DNA of 64,000 bases from CAITZA01 sp937915285 (GTDB taxonomy: Bacteria > Desulfobacterota > Desulfomonilia > Desulfomonilales > Desulfomonilaceae): contig DAISIV010000019.1 of assembly GCA_036821825.1 (NCBI GenBank), positions 1-64,000 of the forward strand, in the 5' to 3' direction. Below the pieces are notes generated by a model. That model ran no database searches, was not told the origin of the DNA, and saw only the letters and a list, made by a program, of their open reading frames with translations. Positions 18,408-26,509 of this stretch are shown here, piece by piece. Both the position numbers and the translations under genes were made by a program. Position 1 is the first letter of the stretch, and each line of letters begins with the position of its first letter.

Positions 18408-19625
18408 TTATCTGTCTACTTCAGCCAAAACAATATCGACGCTGGAAAGTATAGCGATCAGGTCTGCGAACAGACACCCCCTCGACATGGTTTGCAGGGA
18501 CTGTAGATTCACAAAAGCTGGGGCGCGCCATTTGAGCCTGAACGGGTTTGGCGTTCCATCGCTGACGATGTAACATCCGAGTTCTCCCCTAGGAGACTCG
18601 ATACACTCGTAATACTCTCCCGCCGGTACACAAACGCCCTTTATCACCAGCATGAAGTGGTGGATCAAGGCTTCCATTTTTGTGTAAATATCCTGCTGAT
18701 CAGGGAAGATTTTTCCGGGAGCCTTTGCTCTTATCGGGCCATCTGTCAGCTTGGCAAGCGTTTGTTTGAGAATCCTGTTGCTTTCTCTCATTTCCTGTAT
18801 TCGGACCAGGTACCTAGAATATATGTCGCATCCATACTGGACCGGGATATCGAAGTCGTAATTTTCGTAACCACAATACGGGGCGGTTTTACGGACATCG
18901 GCCTTGAGTCCGCTGGCCCTGAGCATCGGACCCGATACGCCCATGGCTATGGCGTCATCCAGACTGAGTACGCCAACCCCCACAGTTCTATCCATATAGA
19001 TGGCGTTTTTGGTCAGAAGCGTTTCGTATTCATCCACACGTTGGTCAAAGTGATCGCAGAATTGTTTGAGTTTCTCGACAAAACCTTCCTCAAGGTCTTG
19101 GCCCACTCCACCAATTCTGATGTAGTTAGGCATCAGGCGTCCGCCTGAGGTAAGCTCAAAGAGATTCATTATCTCTTCCCGCTCACGCAACATGTAGAAC
19201 AATGGAGTCATGGCGCCGATGTCATGGCCATGTGTGCCGGCCCAGAAAAGGTGACTGAAGATCCTGGACAATTCGGCCATGATAACCCTGATTACCTGAG
19301 CCCGTTCAGGGACCTCGACATCGAGCAGCTTCTCCACACACATTGCGTAAACCAGTGAGTTTGAAGAAGCCCCCATATAGTCACATCGCTCGGTCAGAGG
19401 TATAACCTGGTGATATTGCTTGTTCTCACACGTTTTTTCAAAACCGCGGTGGAGGTAACCCAGGTATGGCACGACATTGACTACGATCTCACCATCCAAC
19501 TCTACTACGGCCCTGAAAACCCCGTGAGTGCTTGGATGATGCGGGCCGAGGTTCAGTTCCATCACTTCGCTTCTTGCATCAGGCATTTTATTGGTAACTT
19601 GCGACATGGCAGGCAGATTCCTCAC
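18408..19625 (-). CDS. nuoD: NADH-quinone oxidoreductase subunit D
   Basis: NuoD is the 49-kDa subunit that forms the quinone pocket with NuoB. The 405-residue protein shows the family segments LGPHHPSTHGVFR (quinone-site histidine loop), YLGYLHRGFEK and the C-terminal SPRGELGCYIVSDG, ending in DIVLAEVDR. It is a separate gene, not the NuoCD fusion of E. coli. The GTG at 19625 and the ATG at 19607 are both possible starts. nuoC ends 8 bases upstream. Confidence 0.95.
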   Translation of the reverse strand: MRNLPAMSQVTNKMPDARSEVMELNLGPHHPSTHGVFRAVVELDGEIVVNVVPYLGYLHRGFEKTCENKQYHQVIPLTERCDYMGASSNSLVYAMCVEKLLDVEVPERAQVIRVIMAELSRIFSHLFWAGTHGHDIGAMTPLFYMLREREEIMNLFELTSGGRLMPNYIRIGGVGQDLEEGFVEKLKQFCDHFDQRVDEYETLLTKNAIYMDRTVGVGVLSLDDAIAMGVSGPMLRASGLKADVRKTAPYCGYENYDFDIPVQYGCDIYSRYLVRIQEMRESNRILKQTLAKLTDGPIRAKAPGKIFPDQQDIYTKMEALIHHFMLVIKGVCVPAGEYYECIESPRGELGCYIVSDGTPNPFRLKWRAPAFVNLQSLQTMSRGCLFADLIAILSSVDIVLAEVDR

Positions 19626-19633
19626 GCAACCCT

Positions 19634-20128
19634 TTATTTTGGCAAATCAGGGGTATCCTGATCCGAGCCAGCCAGAGGGAAATCCTTCCTGAGAGGATGC
19701 ACATTCCACTCTTCAGGCAGCAGCAGCTTCCTGGGATCCGGGTGATTGTTGAAGGTGATACCGAACATTTCAGCGGTTTCCCGTTCATGCCAATCAGCCG
19801 TGGGCCATACACTGAAAACCGAATCCATGGAGGCGTCACCGGCCTCGTTTTCGATTGCAAATGCTTTTAGTCGCAGGCGGTTGTTGAACTTTGTGGAGTA
19901 CAACTGATAGACGAGTTCGAACCTTGGCGATCCGGGCATCCTGTCTAACGCCGCCACAAAAGAGAGGTAATCAAACCTAAGATCAGGTTCGTCCCTCAAA
20001 TACTTACAGATTTGAATTATTTTCTGACCGGGAACACTGACTATGACCTGCCCCCTGTAATTCTCTACTTGAATCAGGTCCGAGCCAAATCTGGAGGCCA
20101 GCTTTTCCTTGACTACATCCGGATTCAT
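19634..20128 (-). CDS. nuoC: NADH-quinone oxidoreductase subunit C
   Basis: This 164-residue peripheral-arm subunit is homologous to the mitochondrial 30-kDa subunit. The landmark is WHERETAEMFGITFNNHPDPRK-type sequence around residues 118-138, followed by LPLRKDFPL-like sequence. Its start overlaps the nuoB stop by four bases, implying translational coupling. Confidence 0.95.
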   Translation of the reverse strand: MNPDVVKEKLASRFGSDLIQVENYRGQVIVSVPGQKIIQICKYLRDEPDLRFDYLSFVAALDRMPGSPRFELVYQLYSTKFNNRLRLKAFAIENEAGDASMDSVFSVWPTADWHERETAEMFGITFNNHPDPRKLLLPEEWNVHPLRKDFPLAGSDQDTPDLPK

Positions 20129-20634
20129 TTACCAACCACCTTGATTTCATGGATCTGCGGGTTCTTTATGGACTGCTCTCTCATCACCTTGGCGTGAAGC
20201 TGCAGGATACCGTCGAGTAGAGCCTCTGGTCTGGGGGGACAACCGGGAATGTACACGTCAACAGGCAAGTATTTGTCTATACCTTGTACGACCGCGTAAT
20301 TCTTATAGATTCCACCGGAACATGCGCATGCGCCCATTGCTATGACCCATTTGGGCTCGGCCATTTGCTCGTAGATTCGCAATACAGCCGGTAGCATTTT
20401 CTTGGAAGCTGTTCCAGACACTATCATCAGGTCAGCGTGCCGTGGAGAAGGTCTGGCCACCTCCATTCCGAATCTTGAAAGGTCATATCTACTGACAAAG
20501 GCGGCAATCATTTCGAGGGCGCAGCAGGCCAACCCGAAACCCAAAGGCCACATTGACGACTTCCTGGCCCAGTTTACGAACCATTCCAGGTTCGTTACAT
20601 GAACAGTGTTATCCAGATGACTCTCTATTCCCAT
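20125..20634 (-). CDS. nuoB: NADH-quinone oxidoreductase subunit B (cluster N2)
   Basis: NuoB holds the terminal [4Fe-4S] cluster N2, which reduces quinone. Ligands C37 and C38 (tandem), C103 and C132 are present in GLACCALEM, GACACSGG and PGCPPRPE. The 169 residues are of normal length. The start overlaps the end of nuoA by ten bases, and the stop overlaps nuoC. Confidence 0.96.
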   Translation of the reverse strand: MGIESHLDNTVHVTNLEWFVNWARKSSMWPLGFGLACCALEMIAAFVSRYDLSRFGMEVARPSPRHADLMIVSGTASKKMLPAVLRIYEQMAEPKWVIAMGACACSGGIYKNYAVVQGIDKYLPVDVYIPGCPPRPEALLDGILQLHAKVMREQSIKNPQIHEIKVVGK

Positions 20635-20981
20635 TGCAGCGCACCCTTTTTCCAGACGTAAATCAAGCCTGCCAAAAGCACCAGCACGAAAACAAGCATC
20701 TCAATGAAGCCGAAAAACATCAATTTGTCGTAAATCTTGGCCCAGGGGAACAGAAAGATCAGTTCGACGTCGAAAACTATGAAAAGCATACCAATGATGA
20801 AGAACTTGACCGGAAACCTGTGCCTTGCCCCTCCAATCGGGTCCATGCCGCATTCATAAGGCATCAGCTTTATTGGTGTTGGATTTCTTTTTCCAAGAAG
20901 TGTTGAAAGAACTATTATAGCAGAGCCTACAAACGTGGAGACGAGAAGAATCACTAGTACCGGCAGGTAACTTTCCAGCAT
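20625..20981 (-). CDS. nuoA: NADH-quinone oxidoreductase subunit A
   Basis: This 118-residue, three-helix membrane subunit next to NuoH carries the conserved loop MPYECGMDPIGGAR (about residues 38-51) and FFIIGMLFIVFDVELIFLFPW-type helix 2 with its acidic residue. It is first of the nuo structural genes. The 156-base spacer upstream, after the CBS-ATPase gene, could hold an internal promoter, but no clear one was found. Confidence 0.95.
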   Translation of the reverse strand: MLESYLPVLVILLVSTFVGSAIIVLSTLLGKRNPTPIKLMPYECGMDPIGGARHRFPVKFFIIGMLFIVFDVELIFLFPWAKIYDKLMFFGFIEMLVFVLVLLAGLIYVWKKGALQWE

Positions 20982-21137
20982 CGCACTACTCCGTAACTTG
21001 CCATGGTCCCCCGAGAGTGAACAAAATATTTTGGAGCCATTTAAAAGAAGATTGATTGTTTAAGTCCGTCTGCTTAACAACATTTCCAGATTAGAATAAC
21101 GCAAGGACATAGTCAACATTTTTCTCCCGACTTTTTG

Positions 21138-22067
21138 CTAATCCGGGCTGACCAGATTAAAGACCATATCGAGCCTGGTGCCGCCTCCGGGTTCGGAAAT
21201 CAGTTTCATCATGTCGGAAACACGCTTGATGTTTGCCAATCCCATGCCTGCGCCAAACCCCATATCCCTGATCCACTGAGGAGCTGTTGAGAAGCCAGGC
21301 TGCAGGACCTGCTTGAGGTCTTCTATCCCAGGACCGTGATCGACCGCAGAAACGCTGAGTTTATCCTTCCTGATGTCCACCAGAATTTCTCCACCAACAT
21401 CAGTATGAATAACCAGATTCATTTCAGCCTCGTAGACTGCTACAGCAACGCGCCTGACAATCTGAGGATTGACAACCAGACGTTGAAGAGCCCTTTTTAT
21501 GAGGCTTGAAGCTTTGCCAGCGTTCGAGAAATCCTTGTCATCGACTACGAATCGCAGGACCAGGCTAGTATCATCAGAAATGATGTCCTGGAAGATATGG
21601 CTTGCCCGGTAAGTATGAAGTTTTTCCGATTCATTTTTCTGGAGACTTTTGTCCAATTGCCGTAGCAGATACCTGGTAAGTGTTCCGGTAGTAACGATAC
21701 CTACAAGTCCTCCGTCACGGTCCACCACCGGCAAGCGGCTTGATCCCTTCAAGCCCAGTATGTTGGCGACCTCAGCAACCACAGAGTCCTTGAGAACCGT
21801 CTTGACGCGCAGGGTCATGGACTGTGACACCGGTTCGTGAAGCCTCCCCTCCTCCATCGCCCGAAGGATGTCCGTCATGGTGATCATACCCACTATTTTA
21901 CCTTTATCCATGACTGGAGCCCCAGAGATGTGCTTGTCTCTCATGAGGATCTTGACATCTGCGACGGTCTGAGAGGGTTCAATTATGATAACATTGGTTG
22001 CCATCACGTCTTCAACGCGTGTGGTATGCATCAATTCCTGAACTTTAGTAATTGTCTGAACGCTCAT
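21138..22067 (-). CDS. CBS-pair and HATPase_c regulatory protein
   Basis: The protein has 309 residues. An N-terminal pair of CBS domains (about residues 17-72 and 78-135; VGMITMTDILRAM and VGIVTTGTLTRYL end the repeats) binds adenine nucleotides in many proteins. A C-terminal GHKL ATPase of the anti-sigma/RsbW-like type follows, with EAEMNLVIHTDVGG, DHGPGI and MGFGAGMGLANI. The combination suggests an energy- or nucleotide-sensing switch protein. It is one base downstream of a DRTGG gene and directly upstream of nuoA. No partner anti-anti-sigma factor is seen. It could control expression or activity of the complex; this is inference from context. Confidence 0.8.
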   Translation of the reverse strand: MSVQTITKVQELMHTTRVEDVMATNVIIIEPSQTVADVKILMRDKHISGAPVMDKGKIVGMITMTDILRAMEEGRLHEPVSQSMTLRVKTVLKDSVVAEVANILGLKGSSRLPVVDRDGGLVGIVTTGTLTRYLLRQLDKSLQKNESEKLHTYRASHIFQDIISDDTSLVLRFVVDDKDFSNAGKASSLIKRALQRLVVNPQIVRRVAVAVYEAEMNLVIHTDVGGEILVDIRKDKLSVSAVDHGPGIEDLKQVLQPGFSTAPQWIRDMGFGAGMGLANIKRVSDMMKLISEPGGGTRLDMVFNLVSPD

Positions 22068-22068
22068 C

Positions 22069-22440
22069 TCACCACGAATCGTTCCTGATCCTCACAACTC
22101 CGAGTCCTGGCAGACCGGCGCTGAAAAGGCGCCCGCAGGCTTCATACATGGTGTAACCCGTTCGGACCAGGGTCACCCCGAGTTCACGCGCCAATTCCAA
22201 TGTCTCGGGAGGCGCCTTCTTGTCGCGCACAAGCACTATGACGTTAATACCGGCCATTTCAGCCGTCCGGACCACCTGAGGATTGGTCAGTCCTGTCAGC
22301 AATGCCATCCCTGCTGCGCCAAATGCTAGAACATCGCTCATGAGATCAGCAGCCCCGCCAACAGGGATATCTTCATCTGGTCCATGATTTTCTAATATAA
22401 TCTCTGCGTTAAGAACCTTGATCAATTCTTGGAGCTTCAT
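22069..22440 (-). CDS. DRTGG-domain protein (nuo block copy 2)
   Basis: This is a 123-residue paralogue of the protein at 18040, with the same plan: MKLQELIKVLNAEI, ADLMSDVLAFG, GLTNPQVVRTAEMAGINVIVLVRDK. The ATG at 22440 was preferred because a GGGTG precedes it by five bases and the N-terminus then lines up with the paralogue; an ATG at 22482 would add 14 residues, including CFGCC. It is the first gene of the minus-strand nuo region and divergent from nifA. Confidence 0.75.
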   Translation of the reverse strand: MKLQELIKVLNAEIILENHGPDEDIPVGGAADLMSDVLAFGAAGMALLTGLTNPQVVRTAEMAGINVIVLVRDKKAPPETLELARELGVTLVRTGYTMYEACGRLFSAGLPGLGVVRIRNDSW

Positions 22441-22693
22441 GCAACACCCAAAACAAAATTCCTGTAATTTCGATTTGAACACCGCTATCTGTTGATGTCA
22501 AGAACGTTAATCCCAAGACATTCAATAAAACGGACTTGAATCAAATTTGCCCTCTTAATCCTGCCCTGACGCAATACGATTTTGTAGTTTTAGGGAGCCG
22601 TCACTACCATAATGTAAGATTCGACGACTTGCCGGAAACCTATTGGCAATAGCTTAATTAATAGTTTCAATATGATACAGAACAAGGAACATT

Positions 22694-22707
22694 GGCTCAT
22701 CGTTTGC
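22694..22707 (+). promoter_or_regulatory. Sigma-54 (-24/-12) promoter match before nifA
   Basis: TTGGCTCATCGTTTGCA contains GG at 22694-22695 and GC at 22706-22707 with exactly ten bases between, fitting TGGC-N7-TTGC. Transcription would start near 22718, leaving a ~45-base leader before the nifA ATG. No TGT-N10-ACA activator site was found upstream, so the controlling activator is not evident. Confidence 0.55.
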
Positions 22708-22762
22708 AAAGCTTTTAGCGTGTTGCAGACCTCCGAGATCTTCGGGCTTATGAGCGAGGCAA

Positions 22763-24310
22763 ATGAAAGCCAGGATAAATGAACTAGAGTTGAAGGCTCT
22801 TTACGACATCAGCCAGATCATAGGGCAGGCCCTGGATTTAGACAAAACACTTGAAAGAGTTCTGGAAATACTGTCTTTGGACCTTTTCATGAAGAGGGCG
22901 ACCGTGACTTTGGTCAACCCCGAGACTGAACAACTCATTATTGCGGCCTCTCATGGTTTGAGCATTGAGGAAAGGGAGCGTGGTGTTTACCGTCCGGATG
23001 AGGGAGTGACCGGCCGAATCTTCACTGACTCTGAGCCTTATGTGGCTCCTGATATCAGTCGGGACTCCCTGTTCCTGAACAAAACAGGGGCTCGAAGCAT
23101 AGACAAGGGAAAAACATCCTTCATGGGGGTACCGATTTCCCTGCACGGGGCCACGATAGGGGTGCTGAGTGTTGACCGCCTTTTCGATGATGAGGTTTCG
23201 TTCGAGGAAGACATAAGATTTCTTTCAATACTTTCTGCGTTGATATCTCAATTGGTTAGCATCAATCGACAGGTAAAACAGCGTGAGACAAATCTTGTCA
23301 TCGCCAATCAGTTCCTTAAAGAAGAGATATCACAAAAGGCGACAAACTTTTTTTCGACGGCCAGGAGTCGGACCATGCTGGAAGTTCAGCAACTAATCCG
23401 CAAGGTGGCTCCTACAAAGGCTACGGTCCTGCTACTCGGAGAATCCGGGACAGGAAAGACGCTTGTGGCTCAAATAATTCATGAACTGGGATCGAGGAAT
23501 CGCTTTCCTTTCATCAAGATCAACAGCGCAGCCCTTCCTGAGAACCTTCTGGAATCCGAGTTATTCGGCCACGAGAAAGGGTCATTCACAGGCGCCACCG
23601 AGACTAAACGTGGGCGAGTCGAAGAGGCCGACGGGGGAACGCTTTTTCTTGATGAAATTGGTGAAATATCTATGCAGCTTCAGGCCAAACTCCTCAGGTT
23701 TCTTCAGGAAAAGGAATTTGAAAGGATCGGTAGCCCAAAGACCAGAAAGGTGGACGTCAGGATTGTCGCTGCGACTAACCTTGATCTGGATTCAGCGGTG
23801 GCGAATGGGCTATTCCGCCAGGACCTCTTCTACAGGCTGAATGTGTTTCCTATTCGCATGCCCGCCCTGTCAGCTAGAAGGGAAGACATTCCCAGCCTGA
23901 TAAGATTCTTTTCCAACAAACTCTCCCGAGAATACGGGACTCAACTCAGCTTCTCGGCAAGCGCAATGGACGCCCTGTCCAGATACCCATGGCCTGGAAA
24001 TATACGGGAAATGGAAAACCTCATGGAGAGACTTGCCATAATGTCCGAGGGGACCATAATCCAGGCCAGAGACCTTGATCCATACCTTTCTTTCAACTTG
24101 AATCAGGCTGACCCTGAAACTGATTCGACTGAACTCGACAGTTTACAGGAGATGGAAAGGCGCGGTGTGATGGCCGCCCTAGAGAGGAACAACTGGGTCC
24201 AGTCACGGGCTGCACGGGACATCGGCATCACGCTCAGGCAGATGGGTTACAGAATCAAGAAGTTTGCACTGGAAAATTACATCAAACAGAGGAAAAACGG
24301 ATTAGATTGA
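22763..24310 (+). CDS. nifA: Nif-specific sigma-54 transcription activator NifA
   Basis: The protein has 515 residues. An N-terminal GAF sensor domain spans about residues 22-172. The AAA+ sigma-54 activator domain spans about 200-430, with Walker A GESGTGKT at 226-233, Walker B LFLDEIGE near 295 and the sigma-54 contact loop GSFTGA at 273-278 (usually GAFTGA). A C-terminal Fis-type helix-turn-helix near 485-505 has ARDIGITLRQMGYRI. NifA turns on nif promoters together with sigma-54. It is placed directly before the nif structural genes. The promoter match upstream suggests it is itself under sigma-54 control. Other sigma-54 activators share this layout, so the name rests on layout plus context. 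Confidence 0.85.
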   Translation: MKARINELELKALYDISQIIGQALDLDKTLERVLEILSLDLFMKRATVTLVNPETEQLIIAASHGLSIEERERGVYRPDEGVTGRIFTDSEPYVAPDISRDSLFLNKTGARSIDKGKTSFMGVPISLHGATIGVLSVDRLFDDEVSFEEDIRFLSILSALISQLVSINRQVKQRETNLVIANQFLKEEISQKATNFFSTARSRTMLEVQQLIRKVAPTKATVLLLGESGTGKTLVAQIIHELGSRNRFPFIKINSAALPENLLESELFGHEKGSFTGATETKRGRVEEADGGTLFLDEIGEISMQLQAKLLRFLQEKEFERIGSPKTRKVDVRIVAATNLDLDSAVANGLFRQDLFYRLNVFPIRMPALSARREDIPSLIRFFSNKLSREYGTQLSFSASAMDALSRYPWPGNIREMENLMERLAIMSEGTIIQARDLDPYLSFNLNQADPETDSTELDSLQEMERRGVMAALERNNWVQSRAARDIGITLRQMGYRIKKFALENYIKQRKNGLD

Positions 24311-24870
24311 GAAAATCCCACCCCCCGGGAAGAGAACTTCCAATCAGAGCATAGTCATAATGACTTAAATGAATTTACGGTTGGTCTCCACCTTTCTTCC
24401 GACACCAAATCAACGGACTTGACAACCTTACATTACTTCGGAGTCGTTTCGCCTCTCCTGGATCAAAAGATCTGTATCTCTCAACTATCAATAAAGACAT
24501 ATGAAGCTCCATGCAGTGGCCTTAAAAGGCGCTTCATCAACAATCCATCGAACACCCGTATCGGCGCTCATCCGGCCAGGCAGGGTAGTTTCAAATAGCG
24601 CCCGAGACTCCTCGGTTCCGGACGCGCTCACTACCGTTGAGACGCATCGACGATATCGGCTCATTTATTCGACATAAATGTGATCCATATTAACAATAAT
24701 GTAGATTAAAAGTGACAATTCAGACTCCTGAAGACTCTCCAGCCAATGACCCTACAGATATTATTCATTAATTACTGATAGTTATGAATTTAAAAAAGAT
24801 GGACTTCAGTCTGGCACGGGTATTGCCTTGAATGTTGGTAAATCCAAGGAAGGCTGAATGGATCAAAAAA
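24311..24870 (+). other. Intergenic region nifA-nifH
   Basis: This is 560 bases without a convincing gene. It holds the nifH sigma-54 promoter at its right end. Upstream are an AT-rich tract (24660-24800) and two imperfect NifA-site-like pairs: TGT-N11-ACA at 24679-24695 and TGT-N12-ACA at 24700-24717. No good terminator for nifA was recognised. Confidence 0.5.
24812..24826 (+). promoter_or_regulatory. Sigma-54 (-24/-12) promoter of nifH
   Basis: TGGCACGGGTATTGC is a near-perfect match to TGGCACG-N4-TTGC: GG at 24813-24814 and GC at 24825-24826 are separated by ten bases. The expected transcript start is about 24838, downstream of an in-frame ATG at 24832, which helps choose the nifH start. 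Confidence 0.88.
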
Positions 24871-25695
24871 ATGAGAAAAGTTGCAATTTACGGCAAGGGA
24901 GGCATCGGCAAGTCCACAACCACCCAGAACACTGTCGCTGGTCTGGCCGAGCTGGAGAAAAAAGTCATGGTAGTGGGTTGTGACCCAAAGGCCGACTCAA
25001 CACGACTTCTTCTGGGTGGATTGGCCCAGAAGAGCGTCCTGGACACTCTGAGGGAGGAGGGCGAGGATGTTGATCTGGACGATGTTAGAAAACCCGGATT
25101 CTCGGACACGCTTTGCGTTGAATCTGGAGGTCCGGAACCAGGGGTGGGATGCGCTGGGAGGGGAATCATTACCTCGATAAACCTGCTTGAGTCTCTTGGG
25201 GCCTATGATGAGAAGGAAAATCTCGATTATGTCTTTTATGACGTCCTTGGGGACGTAGTCTGTGGCGGTTTTGCCATGCCGATCCGCGAAGGAAAGGCTC
25301 AGGAGATCTACATTGTGGTCTCGGGTGAAATGATGGCGATGTACGCCGCCAACAATATCTGCAAGGGTATCCAGAAATATGCTGACGCCGGCGGAGTCCG
25401 TTTGGGCGGTCTTATCTGCAATAGCAGGAAGGTCGACAATGAAGAGGAGATGATTGAGGCTTTCGCCAATAAACTTGGAACCCAGATGATTTACTTCCTC
25501 CCGAGGGACAACATGGTCCAGAGAGCCGAAATCCACAGAAAGACAGTAATCGACTATGATCCATCATCTGAGATGGCTGGTCATTACAGGGCGCTAGCCT
25601 CCAGAATCGACCAGAATGAAATGTTTGTCAAACCAAAACCCATGCACACTGATGACCTGGAAAAAGTGCTCATGGATTACGGTCTGTTCGGCTAG
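24871..25695 (+). CDS. nifH: Nitrogenase iron protein (dinitrogenase reductase)
   Basis: This homodimeric [4Fe-4S] ATPase passes electrons to the MoFe protein and also acts in FeMo-co assembly. MRKVAIYGKGGIGKSTT opens the protein, with the P-loop at residues 9-16. Cluster cysteines lie in GVGCAGRG and DVVCGGFAMP, and the arginine used for ADP-ribosylation in some species is in the first of these. From the ATG at 24871 the length is 274 residues, typical for NifH. The earlier in-frame ATG at 24832 lies before the predicted sigma-54 transcript start and adds 13 atypical residues. First gene of nifHI1I2DKENB. Confidence 0.95.
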   Translation: MRKVAIYGKGGIGKSTTTQNTVAGLAELEKKVMVVGCDPKADSTRLLLGGLAQKSVLDTLREEGEDVDLDDVRKPGFSDTLCVESGGPEPGVGCAGRGIITSINLLESLGAYDEKENLDYVFYDVLGDVVCGGFAMPIREGKAQEIYIVVSGEMMAMYAANNICKGIQKYADAGGVRLGGLICNSRKVDNEEEMIEAFANKLGTQMIYFLPRDNMVQRAEIHRKTVIDYDPSSEMAGHYRALASRIDQNEMFVKPKPMHTDDLEKVLMDYGLFG

Positions 25696-25741
25696 GTGCA
25701 GTCTGACACCAAAAAGCCTCAGGTCAGAAAAGGAAAACAAA

Positions 25742-26068
25742 ATGATTATGGTGCGGGCAATAGTTAGACCGGAGCGTACATCGGCAGTCATGCAGTCCCT
25801 TCTGGAAGCAGGCTATCCTGCAGTAACAAAGGTAGAGGTGGCAGGACGTGGCAAGCAGCGGGGCCTGAAACTTGGAAATGTGGTGTATGACGAACTTCCC
25901 AAGGAAATGCTCATGGTTGTAGTCAATGACCACGAGAAAGATTTTGTTATTCGTGCAGTCATGGAAAGCGCCAAGACAGGAGAAAAAGGAGCCTACGGAG
26001 ACGGGAAGATTTTTGTGAGCCAAGTAGATGAGACTTACACGATCAGCAGCGGCGTGCGGGAGTCCTGA
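25742..26068 (+). CDS. nifI1: PII-family nitrogenase switch-off protein NifI1
   Basis: A 108-residue GlnB/PII-family protein located between nifH and nifD. The start is the ATG at 25742 (MIMVRAIVRPERTS) after an AGGA element. The core VEVAGRGKQRGL and the C-terminal GDGKIFVSQVDE match the PII fold, while the T-loop (about residues 36-55) differs from GlnB and lacks an obvious uridylylated tyrosine motif. In methanogens and clostridia NifI1-NifI2 complexes bind the MoFe protein and block it when ammonium is present; 2-oxoglutarate and ATP relieve this. The same is expected here. Confidence 0.9.
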   Translation: MIMVRAIVRPERTSAVMQSLLEAGYPAVTKVEVAGRGKQRGLKLGNVVYDELPKEMLMVVVNDHEKDFVIRAVMESAKTGEKGAYGDGKIFVSQVDETYTISSGVRES

Positions 26069-26095
26069 TACCGGCGCATTTGGACGAGGAAGACC

Positions 26096-26509
26096 ATGAA
26101 AGAAATCACGGCAATAATAAGGATGAACAGGATAAACCAAACCAAGGAGGCGCTAGTAAATGAGGGGTTCCCATCGGTAACGGCCATAAGGGCGCTTGGA
26201 CGTGGCAGGCGCCCGGTGGAGCCTGACCTCATGCGTGCAATCAATGAGAACCCTAGGGAAAGCGCAGACCTGCTGTCCATACTTTCCCATGGAGGCAGAC
26301 TCTATGCCAAGCGCCTGATAACACTGGTAGTTCCAGATGAAAAGGTTTCTTCCGTGATTCACACAATAATCAAGGCCAACCAGACCGCATCGCCCGGAGA
26401 CGGGAAGATATTCGTTTCCGATATTAGCGACGTGGTCAGGATACGGACCGGTGAGACTGGCGAAGCGGCCATTGACGAAATGAATGGACCGGATCGGAGG
26501 ACCAGATGA
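26096..26509 (+). CDS. nifI2: PII-family nitrogenase switch-off protein NifI2
   Basis: This 137-residue partner of NifI1 starts MKEITAIIRMNRINQTKEALV and contains IRALGRGRRP and the C-terminal SPGDGKIFVSDI. The T-loop region is long and divergent, with a hydrophobic SILSHGGRLYAKRLI part, as in other NifI2 proteins. The gene is 27 bases after nifI1, and its last four bases overlap the nifD start (ATGA), which points to coupled synthesis with its target. Confidence 0.9.
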   Translation: MKEITAIIRMNRINQTKEALVNEGFPSVTAIRALGRGRRPVEPDLMRAINENPRESADLLSILSHGGRLYAKRLITLVVPDEKVSSVIHTIIKANQTASPGDGKIFVSDISDVVRIRTGETGEAAIDEMNGPDRRTR

